Origin: Saprolegnia diclina VS20 | Lineage: Eukaryota; Oomycota; Saprolegniomycetes; Saprolegniales; Saprolegniaceae | NCBI RefSeq assembly: GCF_000281045.1 | Contig: NW_008246089.1 | Location: 1-27,781 of the forward strand | DNA length: 27,781 nucleotides | Direction of reading: 5' to 3' | Part shown: piece after piece, positions 9,547 through 18,921 of the stretch | Numbering within the stretch: position 1 is the stretch's first letter | How the letters are laid out: each line of letters starts with the position of its first letter | Program-made: the position numbers and the translations under genes | Notes under the pieces: model-generated | Told to the model about the DNA's origin: nothing | What the model saw: the letters and a program-made list of their open reading frames with translations, nothing else | Database searches by the model: none

Positions 9547-10170
9547 TTAGTCGCCTTTCTGTGGCACACACTGCGCGTAGTACGTGTTGAAGGTAAGACA
9601 CATCCAGCCCTTGGATTGACAGCACGTCGCTTGCTTCCAGTACCGCCCGCCACATTGCCCCCAGTCGGCGCTGCAAGCCTCTGGGTTCATGGTGGGTGGC
9701 ATGGTGCCCGCCGGACTCGGACTTGTCTGCGGCGTCAAGGGTTTGGATGTTGTTGGCTTTGGAGACCGGCTATGGGCGTGTGGGTGCCGTGTTGTTGGTG
9801 GCAGTGTCGGTGGTGCGCTCACCGGCGTCGGCAAGGGCGTCAACCGAGTCGTTTCTGATGGCGAAGGCTCGTTCGAACTGGTACCATCGAAGACACAACC
9901 TCTCGCCCCTGAGGGCAGTTGCTGACACGTCGCGTCGGCCGGTGCCACGCACGTTCCGGACGCAGCGTGGCTTCGCAGACCGCTGTTACAATCTTGCGTC
10001 GCGACATCGCCCTTCTTGGGGCATGCATCGCCTTCCGCGCCGCAGATGGGACCAGCGACACAATACGTGGCGTCGCCAACGACGCTCACCTGTGTACATG
10101 CCGTGCGACTGCGATGATGCGCCGCCTGCGCGCACACTGTAGCAAGGAGGACCGCGACGACGACCTTCAT
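9547..10170 (-). CDS. Secreted protein with C-terminal CBM1 module
   Basis: This is a 207-residue single-exon secreted protein. It has a signal peptide at residues 1-18 (MKVVVAVLLATVCAQAA). A Cys-rich N-terminal domain spans about 25-95, including GDATYCVAGPICG and ACPKKGDVATQDC. A long Pro/Thr/Ser linker covers about 100-160. A fungal-type carbohydrate-binding module family 1 follows at about 166-207 (CSADWGQCGGRYW, CCQSKGWMCLTFNTYYAQC), with the conserved cysteines and the aromatic residues that contact cellulose. Oomycetes have cellulosic walls, and CBM1 proteins serve either wall organisation or attachment to plant cellulose. No catalytic domain is present, so binding is the likely role. 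The linker is probably O-glycosylated. ATG 10170 is chosen because it directly opens the signal peptide; the in-frame upstream stretch has no such feature. Confidence 0.9.
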   Translation of the reverse strand: MKVVVAVLLATVCAQAAHHRSRTACTQVSVVGDATYCVAGPICGAEGDACPKKGDVATQDCNSGLRSHAASGTCVAPADATCQQLPSGARGCVFDGTSSNEPSPSETTRLTPLPTPVSAPPTLPPTTRHPHAHSRSPKPTTSKPLTPQTSPSPAGTMPPTMNPEACSADWGQCGGRYWKQATCCQSKGWMCLTFNTYYAQCVPQKGD

Positions 10171-10623
10171 CGTGGTTTCGATGAACAGGCAATGCGGGAT
10201 CCGGAGGTGCCTCGAACGCCATTGGCTGTCTCTCCCGTCCATCCGGATTTCTGCACGCGACAATTGGACGACACACACAAGATATTTGCGTGAAAAACAA
10301 CCCAAAAGCAAAATTCTGCTTCCATCGCAGGCTGCATGCATCGCGGTGCTGACGCGCCGCTGCAAAGAGCCCACTTGGCGCTTTATATGGCACCGAGAAA
10401 CCGTGCGTCTCCAAGTATGAGGAGCGGGCGACTCAGACCCGCGCCGGCCCGTCGCGTGACTTACATTCTGACGCCGCCTCATTGGCCCAAACGCGCAAGG
10501 TGCGCTAAAAAACAGCCAGCGCACCATACAAACCCAAAGACATAATTACCAACACCACTTGGCAGGACCGAATTTTCGTTGTTCGCGAGAGACGCCCGCA
10601 CAAGCGAATTTGGTGTTGAGAGC
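10171..10623. promoter_or_regulatory. Divergent promoter region, CBM1 / membrane gene
   Basis: 453 bp separate two divergent start codons. Visible elements are ATCCGGAT at 10241-10248 (71 bp from the CBM1 start), a TATA-like CTTTATATGG at about 10380-10389, CTCATTGGCCC near 10479-10489 (a CCAAT-box-like sequence on the minus strand), and GCGCACCA at 10519-10526 (about 100 bp from the plus-strand start). No gene is supported within it. Confidence 0.45.
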
Positions 10624-11271
10624 ATGCAGCTTGTCTCGGTCGTCGTGCTCGTTGTCCTGAGCCTCGCCAGCTTCGTCGCTGCCTACAACGACAACCGCGA
10701 CGTTCTCGTCAAGAATGCGCTCGGCGAGTTCACCGAAGACTTTGCGCGGTCGGAAAACGATGCCTACAAGGCGATCCGAACCGACTTTGGCTTGCCGCTG
10801 CCCGGCCACACGACGGCGCCCGTGACCGACGCCGAGTACATGCACGCAATCACTGTCGTTCAGAGCCTCGGCAAAGTTGCGGACCAGCGCGCCGCTATTG
10901 ACAGCGTCCGCGCCGTCATGGCACGAATGACAAAGACGGAGCTGCTTCAGTTCATGGGCGAGTTTGACACGGAGACAACCACGAAATTTGTGGCCCTCGG
11001 CGCGGCTTTTGCCCGCAACAATACGACTGTCCGCATGGAGGCGTCCTCCGACGACGCGATGCAAGCCAGCGACGTAGGCTTCGAAATGTCGGCCATCGGC
11101 GCAGCGATTGTCGTCGCGTCCGTTCTCGTCGGTGTCGTGCTCGTCGTCCGAATGCACCGCCACGAAGGCGACGCTGCCATCATCGCGCACGTGCTCCGAG
11201 CGATTCAAGACAAGGATAAGAGCCGCCACCAGCACGAAAAGGCTGCCAAGACGATCGTTGTCGTTGTGTAG
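10624..11271 (+). CDS. Predicted type I membrane protein, unknown
   Basis: I do not recognise this 215-residue single-exon protein. A signal peptide is clear (MQLVSVVVLVVLSLASFVAA, cleavage after about residue 20). The extracellular part of about 135 residues is largely helical and has no cysteines. One transmembrane helix covers about residues 155-175 (IGAAIVVASVLVGVVLVV). It is followed by RMHRHEG and a 40-residue cytoplasmic tail ending in five hydrophobic residues. ATG 10624 starts the signal peptide; the frame is open further upstream but without a better start. One N-glycosylation sequon (NNT) lies near the end of the ectodomain. Confidence 0.82.
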   Translation: MQLVSVVVLVVLSLASFVAAYNDNRDVLVKNALGEFTEDFARSENDAYKAIRTDFGLPLPGHTTAPVTDAEYMHAITVVQSLGKVADQRAAIDSVRAVMARMTKTELLQFMGEFDTETTTKFVALGAAFARNNTTVRMEASSDDAMQASDVGFEMSAIGAAIVVASVLVGVVLVVRMHRHEGDAAIIAHVLRAIQDKDKSRHQHEKAAKTIVVVV

Positions 11272-11950
11272 TGCATTCCCACATCGTCCCCCACCATCAT
11301 AGTTTACTAGCCATCCAACTTTAACTTAAGACTCTTTTTAAACCAGTCGACCCGCGTCAATTTACTCGAAGCACAGACGAAAAGCCAGCACCGTGTGACA
11401 AGGCGATCGTTCGCTCGGACCGACTTGCTCAAGATCGAACACCTCGCCAAAAACGTCAAGCTCAAACCGTATACACCCGAGCGTTTGTACCTTCAGTGCT
11501 AGCTGGACTTCTTCCTCCACTTGGACACAAACGCCAGCTTTGTACCCTTCCTTGCCTGCCCCTGCATGTGAGGAACACTGCGCGGCCTGCGTGGTTCGTC
11601 GTGGATTGTCGATCAGGCAGGTACACCACTCGTACATTTGGGCATGGGACCCACGATTTGGGGTACCACTTGGGTGACTGGATGCAATCCGCTGCTGGAC
11701 TGGATACGATATTTGCGCAACCCATCATTGAGGTTGGCTTGGATTTTGAATCGAATCTTTGCGTGTGGATGGATCCCAGTTTAATTTTTCTCGTCGTGTC
11801 CTAGTGCTGTAGATGCAAGCAGTTTGCAAGGTTGAAGTCCAGGAGGAGTCCAGCTGTGGGCAGGTTGATTTGGGCGTGAGTCTGGGCCGTAACTTAACGG
11901 TGGTGAGCGTGCCACGTCATTCCAGCCGTTTCGGTGCAACCGACGGCGGC
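11272..11950. other. Unresolved region, possible exons or pseudogene
   Basis: Coding-like patches occur but I cannot join them into a gene. On the plus strand one frame reads FARTDLLKIEHLAKNVKLKP near 11410-11470 and then meets TAG. A different frame is open from 11496 to 11804. On the minus strand an ATG ORF of 91 codons spans 11637 to 11362. These overlap, so at most one is real. The region may hold 5' exons of the next gene, a decayed gene, or nothing. Confidence 0.35.
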
Positions 11951-12794
11951 ATGGAGAAGGACGCGGCGGTCAAGTGCTTGATCGAGGACGAGCCAGCGGC
12001 TGAGAACGAGGCGCCCGAAGATGCGGAAAGCGAGAACAACGGAGCGTACTGCGCCAAGCTCATGGACGACGCAGCGATACGAGCGCTTCGGCGTGCGCTC
12101 GTGAAGACGTCTGTGGCGATGGAGACACACGGGCATCTCCGCAAGTTTCAGCGCAAGCCCGAGGAGCCACATTCGCTAGAGCATACTTCGCGACGCAAAT
12201 CTTCGCTCCAGCGTGATGCCCACAAAGTCCACGAGTTGCAGATGCCTGTGCTTCCGCACCGCCCAGCCTCGGCGCGGCCAACCCGTACGACAGACTCTGC
12301 TGCTCGCGTAGAAAAAGAGCTTGGACAGCCAATGTAATCGTGTAGCGCCCGCTGGCCATGCCAATCGATCGCGTCCGTCCACAGTACACAGCAGTGCAGT
12401 CTCCAATAACAAGCTGCGACGGTCGTTCCAGGTCGTGCTCGCCGAAGAAAAGGCCAACTACACAGGTACAGCAACCGTCCAATGCACAAGTCGTCAGCGT
12501 CCGTAGAGCTTGAAGATCAGTATCTCACGCTAAAAGACGCCATTTTGCGTGTACGTGCCTCTTCTCTGATGAAATGCCTCACGTCGACGCTCGTAGCATT
12601 TCGACGACGTGCTGCACAACCCGCACAGCGTGGACCGCGACTTGAGCGCGGATGCGTATGCGCAGCTCGCTGAGATGGACGAGCGTCTGCGGGAGGAAAA
12701 CCGGCTTCGGCCCCATGACGAGCCCAAGCCGCGACGTACGTCTTCGCCACTGCGCATACCCCGGCCACCGCCAATCTCGCGATTAGACAGCTAA
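11951..12794 (+). CDS. Four-exon gene, unrecognised protein
   Basis: Proposed CDS: 11951..12333, 12392..12465, 12507..12550, 12597..12794; 232 residues. Phases agree at all three junctions. Introns 2 (41 bp, GTACAG...TAG) and 3 (46 bp, GTACGT...TAG) look typical. Intron 1 (58 bp, or 61 bp with the next AG) is less certain because the first AG does not keep frame. The N-terminus is acidic (DEPAAENEAPEDAESENN), followed by a basic Ser/Arg-rich middle. The C-terminal part is helical (LTLKDAILRHFDDVLHNPHS; AQLAEMDERLREENRL) and ends in a Pro/Arg-rich tail. I do not recognise a domain. An ATG at 11813 is in frame and would add 46 residues. Without intron 1 the first exon would end as a 128-residue ORF, and the rest could be a separate small gene. 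Confidence 0.55.
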
Positions 12795-12927
12795 CCAGCC
12801 CATAACCGGCTAATCTATCGCCGCTTGTCGACGGTGTCGGTTGAAAACGTGGCGCGACCGGATAAGCATACGGATATTGTTGCCAGCCAATGACGGCCAC
12901 ATTGCCTCTGTCGTTGAAGCAGCCGAG

Positions 12928-14070
12928 ATGGACAAGGAGGCGCTCCTAAATGGACCCTTGAGTGCCAGTCGTGGCAGCGACCGGGCGCGAAGCCCTCGTC
13001 GGCGTCAAGGGTCGCGTCGCTCGCGCAGCCGCACGCGAAGCCCAGCGCGTGATCGTCGAAGCCCAGCGCGTGATCGTCGAAGCCCACGTCGTAGCCCGCG
13101 CCGGGCCGACACGCGGTCCCCACCCCGGTCTCGCCCAACGTCCCGCAAGCCCGAGCCGCATCATGGCGACGGCAAGGTCGATCCTGATCTTCGCGATGTC
13201 AACGACGACCCGCGCGTGGGCACGGTGCTCCCGTGTGCGATCAAGGCCGCGCGTGGCAACACTGGCCGCAACACCGAGTCGTTCGACCCCGCGTCGACAC
13301 TGGTGCGCCCAGCCATGCGCATCATCGTCGGACCGAAGAAACCCGTTTTCGACAAGCCGCTCAAGCACGACGACGTGGTCGTCGTGCCCGACTTTTTTTG
13401 CGCCGAGGACGACTGGAGCATCTACTACAAGCTCATCGAGGAGATGCGCGCGGCGCAGTCGACCGGCACTGCCAAGTCCGAGTGGATTCCGTGGGCCGAA
13501 GGCTGCCACTTGATTTCGCAAAACCCGACGGGGTCGCCCACGTACGAGATGGTGCTGCGGCGCACGAGCGAGTATTTCAACATGAAGGCGGGGTCCCAGG
13601 GCACGCGCTTCAACTGGTACCGCGACTCGTCCGACTGGAAGCCGTTCCACCACGACTCGGCGGCGTACAACCCGGGGCGCGCCCGCACGCAAAACATCAC
13701 GGTTGGCGTCTCGTTCGGCGCCGAGCGCGAGCTGGCCTTTCTGCACGCGCAGAACGGGTCGCGCATCTACTTTCCGCAGTGCAACGGCATGCTCTTTGCG
13801 TTTGGGCGCGACGTCAACATCAACTGGAAGCACGGCGTGAACGCGCTCGCGCCCCAAGTGTTTTGCGGCAAAGGTCGGATATCCATCATCCTCTGGGGCC
13901 TCGCGCAGGACGTCATCGAGGAGCCGGAGAGCCCCGCGCTCTTGACGAACGACGCGCGCAACGGCTTTGACAACCGCGGCCGCGCCAACGGTGACGTGTG
14001 CCGCGACTTTCAAGGCGGCTCGTGCCGCTTCGGGGACCGCTGCAAGTTTAGCCACGCGTCGCGCCGCTAG
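12928..14070 (+). CDS. AlkB-family dioxygenase with RS region and CCCH finger
   Basis: This is a 380-residue single-exon protein. Residues ~10-70 are Arg/Ser/Pro-rich with SR, SP and RD dipeptides, resembling splicing-factor RS regions. The central part, about 120-330, is a 2-oxoglutarate/Fe(II) oxygenase of AlkB type. The iron ligands are probably the His and Asp of FHHDSAAYNP and the distal His of NWKHGVNAL, with the oxoglutarate-binding Arg in KGRISIILWG. The C-terminus has a CCCH zinc finger of C-x7-C-x5-C-x3-H form (CRDFQGGSCRFGDRCKFSH), usually an RNA-binding module. Together these suggest an RNA-directed demethylase or hydroxylase in the nucleus, but the substrate is unknown. ATG 12928 is preferred; the in-frame sequence upstream looks like 5' UTR. 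An antisense frame of 369 codons is a composition shadow. Confidence 0.88.
   Translation: MDKEALLNGPLSASRGSDRARSPRRRQGSRRSRSRTRSPARDRRSPARDRRSPRRSPRRADTRSPPRSRPTSRKPEPHHGDGKVDPDLRDVNDDPRVGTVLPCAIKAARGNTGRNTESFDPASTLVRPAMRIIVGPKKPVFDKPLKHDDVVVVPDFFCAEDDWSIYYKLIEEMRAAQSTGTAKSEWIPWAEGCHLISQNPTGSPTYEMVLRRTSEYFNMKAGSQGTRFNWYRDSSDWKPFHHDSAAYNPGRARTQNITVGVSFGAERELAFLHAQNGSRIYFPQCNGMLFAFGRDVNINWKHGVNALAPQVFCGKGRISIILWGLAQDVIEEPESPALLTNDARNGFDNRGRANGDVCRDFQGGSCRFGDRCKFSHASRR
13040..13081 (+). repeat. 21-bp tandem repeat, two copies, in RS region
   Basis: Two perfect 21-bp units (13040-13060 and 13061-13081, beginning GCCCAGCGCGTGATCGTCGA) encode a duplicated SPARDRR heptapeptide. The length is a multiple of three, so the frame is kept. 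It is probably a recent slippage duplication. Confidence 0.9.
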
Positions 14071-14222
14071 ACTCGAATTTACTAGTATCTTGCTGCGCTC
14101 TGAAGCGCTGCGTCGTGCGGTCGCTCAGCGTCGCAACGTTGACTGAATATTCTACTAAAAGCGAGAAATAACTGCAATTTGCGTAACGGAGCAGTACTTG
14201 AAGCCTCCGGAACCCGACGAAA

Positions 14223-16453
14223 ATGACCTCGACGAAGCGCCTGACAGCCGACTTTTTGATGTCCCATGCTGGCCTCTACGACCTCGGCAGCACCAAAGAG
14301 GTCTTGTCAAGCACATAATCGCCTTGCCAACGTGTGCGTGCATTAGCTCATTCTACGCCAGGAAGGCCTAGCCGAGATTGACGACGCGTGCGCGCAGGAG
14401 CTCAGTGCGCTCGAGCTCCTCTCACTCTCTCACAACGCGCTGACGAGTCTGCAAGGCTTTGCGCATCTCGTCAACCTCGTCGAGGTAAAGCTTCGTATCA
14501 TTGTCTCGCTCCCATGTCCGTAGCTCAACATCAACTTTAACCAAGTGACGTCGCTCGAGTCGCTGCAGTGCTTTGGCCTCCAAAAACTGTACGCGGCCAA
14601 CAACTGCGTACGTGGCTACTCGTCGCACTCGACTCAGTCTCCATGCAGATTGCGTCACTGGCGCCGCTCCGCGCCTTCCCAAAGCTGTCGCACATCTCGA
14701 TCTTTGGCAACGCGATCTTGGACTTGGACGCAGCGCTGCATACGTGCAAGCACCTCCTCAAGGTAGCAAGCAATAGAGCGCACATCGTCACCAAGCCCAC
14801 ACGTAGCTCAAGAGCATCGATCTGGACGGCAACCCGTGCGCGCGTCTGCCTGGATACAAGTACCACGTCCTGCGCGCGCTTCCTCGTCTACGTGCGCTCG
14901 ACGGTCTTGATTTCCCTTCCGTGTTGACGCGTCAAGATTGCTCGATCGTAGGCGACGTCGTGCAAGCGCTGGACCGCGACCTCTGCGATGTGCCTCCACC
15001 CGTCCCGAGCTCGAGCTTGCGCGCACGGCCGTCGACGCCGTTCCAGGCAGAACGTACAATAGTCGTAAACCTACATACCGATCATCTATCATTATCCGCG
15101 TAGACGTCGAGGAGTTGCGCGGCCACGTGCAGCTCTTCCGCGACGACTTTCTCAACAACAACCCGATCTTGCTCGAGTACCTCGCCCAGGTGCGTACCTC
15201 GGCTGCGACGACGCTAATTTGCTACGCAGAGCCGGCTCTCGCCCAACGAGCCCGCCGACGAGGAGGCGCCAACCAACATTGAGATCGAAAACAACAAGTC
15301 GGTGTTTGTCGAACGCATGCGCTTGGCCAACCCCGACCCGTCGGGGGTCGAAGGCGGTCACTCGGAGCCTCCGCTCACAACGCCTCGCCCGTCGACGCCG
15401 TCGGTGGCGCTCTCGTTCCACGCGGTCGTCGACCCGTCGGACCCGAGCACGACGATTCGGAAGCTCCTCAAGCACATCGAAGGCCTCTCGGTACCGAAAA
15501 CGGCCACACGCCGTCCACAGACAGGCTTGTAGGAAATGGTGTCGCACTACAAGAGCCTCGTGGGCGACGCTGCCATCAAGACACTGCGCCAAGAGAACGC
15601 GCAGCTGCAGACTGAAGTCAACAACATTCCGATTCTGCAGCAAGTACTCGAGCAACGCAACCATTGGGAAGATGGGTGCGATGCGTGCCTCTTAGGAAAT
15701 CCACGAGCTCAAGAAACAGCTCTTTGTGCGACCGGCCGCAGACCCCGCCGTTGAAGCGCGCTGCACGCAGCTTCAGGTGCTCGGCGCGGTATACCATTGA
15801 AGATGACATGATTCGTGTAGATGGAAAATGCGTGCTTGACGCGGCAAGTGGCCAAGCTCCAAGCCATTCTCGACGCCAAGGCGACGTCGCCGGACGTCGT
15901 CTCCAAAGAAGAGGTGCGTTTGTGTTGTCTGCTAACCTCACGAGAGCCGTAGATCCTCCACGAAGCGGCGTCCGTGGACCTCGAGCTCACGGAGCTCATT
16001 TTGAAAAATGAGATTTCGCTCCAGCTCATGCGGCATGTACGAGCATCACTTCTCGACATCAAACGACCGTGATTCCGTGCTAGAGCATTCAAAAAACCAA
16101 GCTCGAGCTCCAGAACGAGCGCGTCGCCGAGCGGTGCGTGCACTAGCGTAGGAGCACGTCTTCCACGGTGGTGTAGGGTCGGCGTCCGGCGCCCCATGAC
16201 GAGCGCGGGTCCTGGCGACCGCGTCTCGTGTGCGGAGCGAGCGCCAAGCTTGGAGCGCCCGACGCGCGTGGCCCCTCGGGCCATCCACACGTCGGCCGGT
16301 CCGCGCGTCGCCATCAAGTTGCACAAAGCGTCGATGAAGAAGAGCGGGACAACCAAGAAAAAGTCGACGCGGCCGCGCACGATCAAAGAGGACGAGGTCG
16401 TCGAAGGCAACAACGCGCCTGAGGCCGCGGCCGACGTGCTCGTGCTAGCGTGA
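14223..16453 (+). CDS. LRR (SDS22-type) and coiled-coil protein
   Basis: Spliced CDS: 14223..14300, 14347..14484, 14524..14607, 14649..14762, 14807..14903, 14952..15053, 15104..15189, 15230..15490, 15533..15643, 15696..15776, 15821..15913, 15953..16036, 16084..16133, 16177..16453; 551 residues, 13 introns of 39-52 bp, all phases consistent. Leucine-rich repeats fill about residues 35-160 (LELLSLSHNALTSLQGF; LVELNINFNQVTSLESL) and end in an LRR cap (NPCARLPGYKYHVLRALP). Coiled-coil stretches follow (TLRQENAQLQTEVNNIPILQ; IHELKKQLF), with a basic C-terminal tail (KKSGTTKKKSTRPR). The plan resembles centrosomal/ciliary LRR-coiled-coil proteins such as LRRCC1, but the similarity is generic. Intron 5 (14904..14951, 48 bp) is in frame and stopless with a weak donor GTCTTG, so it may be exonic. 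The gene ends 59 bp from the convergent GSK3 stop. Confidence 0.82.
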
Positions 16454-16512
16454 GCCACCTGCAAAATTGGCATCCACAAGCAACTTCGTTTGTTTTGTAT
16501 AACGCCACGCGT

Positions 16513-17926
16513 CTACGATTCGTCGACTTGGGTCCAGTTCCACGCATTGCGCGCATGGGGGGGTACGAGGCGCTCCCGAACGTCCTGCGGCACTTGCGAT
16601 AGCTCTACAGCAGCGCCATTGAGCGTCCAACTTCCAGAGTCTACAATGACCTTGAAGTGTAAAGTTAAAGAGGGGCGGCACGGGTTGGTTGTTGGCGAGG
16701 GCGAAATGCGGGCGCCTTCAAGTACATTTTGATATACATCACGACGTCTCGCAGTACGTACCGCAAGTCGTCAAAAAACGGGTGGGCCGCAGCCTCGAGC
16801 GGGTGCATGCGACTAGCATACGATCAGTGGCCAAGCACAAGCGCATGAGTTGAGTACTTGGACGGAGCATAGACGAGCATCTTGGTGATGAGGTCGACGG
16901 CCTCCGAGTGGCAATCGCCAAACTTGACAGCCCATTGCGGGCGGATGCGCGGGAACTTGAAGTCCGTGTGCTGCGGGTTCATCGCGTGGACGTCGTCGCG
17001 CGTCGGCGTGCCCACGATCTTGATGATGTTGCTGAGCTGGTCCACGAACCCGCTCTCGCCAGGAAAAAGTGGCTTGGATAGCAACATTTCGCCAAAGACG
17101 CACCCGAGCGACCACATGTCTAGGCACGTGATTTGGACAATGGCGACACGCAGCGTGCCTACCGATGGCCGTCGTGTAGTTGGTCGCTCCAAAGATGAGT
17201 TCCGGTGCGCGGTACATGCGCGAGCAAATGTACGAGACGTTGGGTTCGTGGGCCTGGAGCATCTTGGCACTAGCCGCAGTCGTTTTAATGCACGAAGAAG
17301 CAGGGTCGCATACCTGCCGAAGTCGCAGAGCTTCACGACGTGCGTCTGTGGGTTCACGAGTACGTTGTGGGGTTTGATGTCGCGATGGCAAATGCCCATC
17401 GAGTGCAAGTACCCGAGCGCAATGCACATTTGGTACATGTACAGCTTGGTGTAAATGAGCGGCAGCACCTTCTGCCGTTCCTGGAAGCGGCGAATGATGC
17501 TATAGATCGTCTCCGGGATGTACTCGAGCACGAGGTTGAGGTAGAGGTCGTCCGCGCCTGCCTAGGGAGGGTGCATGGGTGACCAGCCGACGATGAGGCA
17601 TGGCGTACCCGCGAGTAGAAGCTGTGCTTGAGCTGCACAATGTTGCCATGGTGGAGCTGACGCATGATCTGGAGCTCGCGGTTCTTGATGCGCTTGTCTT
17701 GGAAGATCTTCTTGATCGCGACAACTTCCCCCGTCTCCTCGATGACGACTTGGAAGACAGCGCCGAACGAACCGCACCCGATCTGCCGCTCGACGCGGTA
17801 GTGCACCGTGCGCCCCTGGCGGCTATGAGACCCTGCACATACAGCGCTTCAACTTACATCCGACAGCGCATGCGACGAGTTCTCCAGCGTGATGCTACGG
17901 ACCGCGTTCTCGCCGCCCATCGCCAT
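16513..17926 (-). CDS. GSK3-family kinase, divergent paralogue
   Basis: Spliced CDS: complement(16513..16604,16651..16715,16762..16812,16858..17119,17163..17269,17314..17561,17609..17815,17858..17926); 366 residues, introns 42-47 bp. Kinase signatures are intact: GCGSFGAVF glycine loop, VAIKKIFQD lysine, CHRDIKPHN catalytic loop, KLCDFGSAK. The GSK3 activation-loop tyrosine is present (PNVSYICSR), as are the residues expected for the priming-phosphate pocket (Arg in DKRIKNRE, Arg of HRD, Lys of GSAK). Differences from the neighbour include SRMYRAPE for [18 protein letters not shown] for [10 protein letters not shown], and loss of the PWSKVF motif (here RPQWAVKF). These changes fall in the segment that binds Axin or FRAT in animals. 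The protein kinase assignment is firm; altered partner binding is inference. Confidence 0.93.
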
Positions 17927-18230
17927 GCACTAGTCCAAAGATGGAAATCACCGACTTGCCTTCGTCCTAGTCGGCTAGCATCCGGATAATCCGGATATGA
18001 TGGTTTCCATGTTTTTGCTTCAACCTTGCGACGAGCGCAATGCACGGAGGAACGCTTGGGCGAGGGACCGTGGCAGCCTTGGCGTTGACGAAACAGCGAG
18101 CCCCGAGGCCAACCGTCTGGCGTGGATGGGCCTCGTGCGTCATGGATGATGCTATCAACTATCCCGACGCTAGAACATATCAGGGTGGTGTAGTATTGGG
18201 TGCTATCTATCTTGTTGCGGAATTCATACT
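17927..18230. promoter_or_regulatory. GSK3 (minus) upstream region
   Basis: 304 bp lie between this GSK3 start and the RRM gene stop. ATCCGGATAATCCGGAT at 17981-17997 contains two 8-bp palindromes one base apart, 55-71 bp above the GSK3 ATG. No gene is supported; a minus-strand frame through the start region is only 5' leader. Confidence 0.45.
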
Positions 18231-18690
18231 CTACTCCATGTCGTCGAGATCGCCGTCAAAGTAGTCGACCTTGACCAAGCGACCGTCGAGCTCCTATGTA
18301 AGAGGGCTCCGACAAAGGTGCGTCGCAGAAGATGCATGTACCTGGCCGTTCATGGCGAGCATGGCGCGAAACGCGTCTTCCGAGTGCTTGAAGGTGACGC
18401 AGCCCGAGAGAAACATCGTGTCTTCGGACGTTGGCAGGATACAGGCTACCGAGGCAGCGCGTCCATGAGGCCCTCCAGCCGCTCACTCTCAGCTACCTTG
18501 AGAGACGGCGCCAAACTTTTCAAAGGATTCGCGGAGCCGCGTGCTGTCGGTGCGCCAGTGGATACCTAGGCAATGGGGTCGATCAGCAGCGTCCCAGAAC
18601 TTAGGTTGGCGTACCTTCGACATAAATACTCGTCGTGAAGAGCCGCGTCCGGCCGAGGCTGCGCGCAAAGGTCCGTCCGCGTCCAAGCAT
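18231..18690 (-). CDS. Small RRM RNA-binding protein, probably mitochondrial
   Basis: Spliced CDS: complement(18231..18293,18342..18445,18497..18565,18615..18690); 103 residues, introns 48, 51 and 49 bp, phases consistent. The first ~20 residues (MLGRGRTFARSLGRTRLFTT) contain many Arg and no acidic residue, a textbook mitochondrial presequence. A single RNA-recognition motif follows: RNP2-like SIYVEGIHW, helix 1 DSTRLRESFEKFGAV, an RNP1-like strand GCVTFKHSEDAFRAMLAMNG, and the closing strand RLVKVDYF. RNP1 lacks the usual GFGFV core, so RNA contacts may differ. The C-terminus is acidic (DGDLDDME). Similar one-RRM organelle proteins act in RNA processing, but the target cannot be inferred. 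It lies between the two GSK3 genes. Confidence 0.84.
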
Positions 18691-18921
18691 GTTGGCCGTG
18701 TTTTTGCAAATGGGCGCCTTTTTGACCAATCGGCGTCGACTGCATAAATCCGCCGATTCGGGGCAATTCGAATACGATAGCCAATAGCGTGCCGTTCCAA
18801 TCAAGATTTTGGCCAATCACATGCGAGATGCATCGACGAGATCCGGGGTCGAGGGGTGCTTTCCGGCGATATCTTGGCAACTGTATATGCCCAAAAAGTC
18901 GAAACTCGGGGCGTGACGAAG

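Noticed and set aside
10546-11235. 229-codon minus-strand frame opposite the membrane-protein gene at 10624
   Set aside because: The sense frame has a signal peptide and membrane helix; the antisense frame is compositionally biased and has no feature of its own.
11362-11637. 91-codon minus-strand ATG ORF
   Set aside because: It overlaps equally plausible plus-strand frames, has no domain or splice support, and cannot be distinguished from chance.
13021-13090. Short repeats suggesting a CRISPR-like array
   Set aside because: Only two adjacent 21-bp units without spacers, inside a coding RS region.
12946-14055. Long antisense open frame (369 codons) opposite the AlkB-type gene
   Set aside because: It mirrors GC-rich codons of the sense gene, is Val/Ala/Arg-rich without a domain, and the sense frame has clear catalytic motifs.
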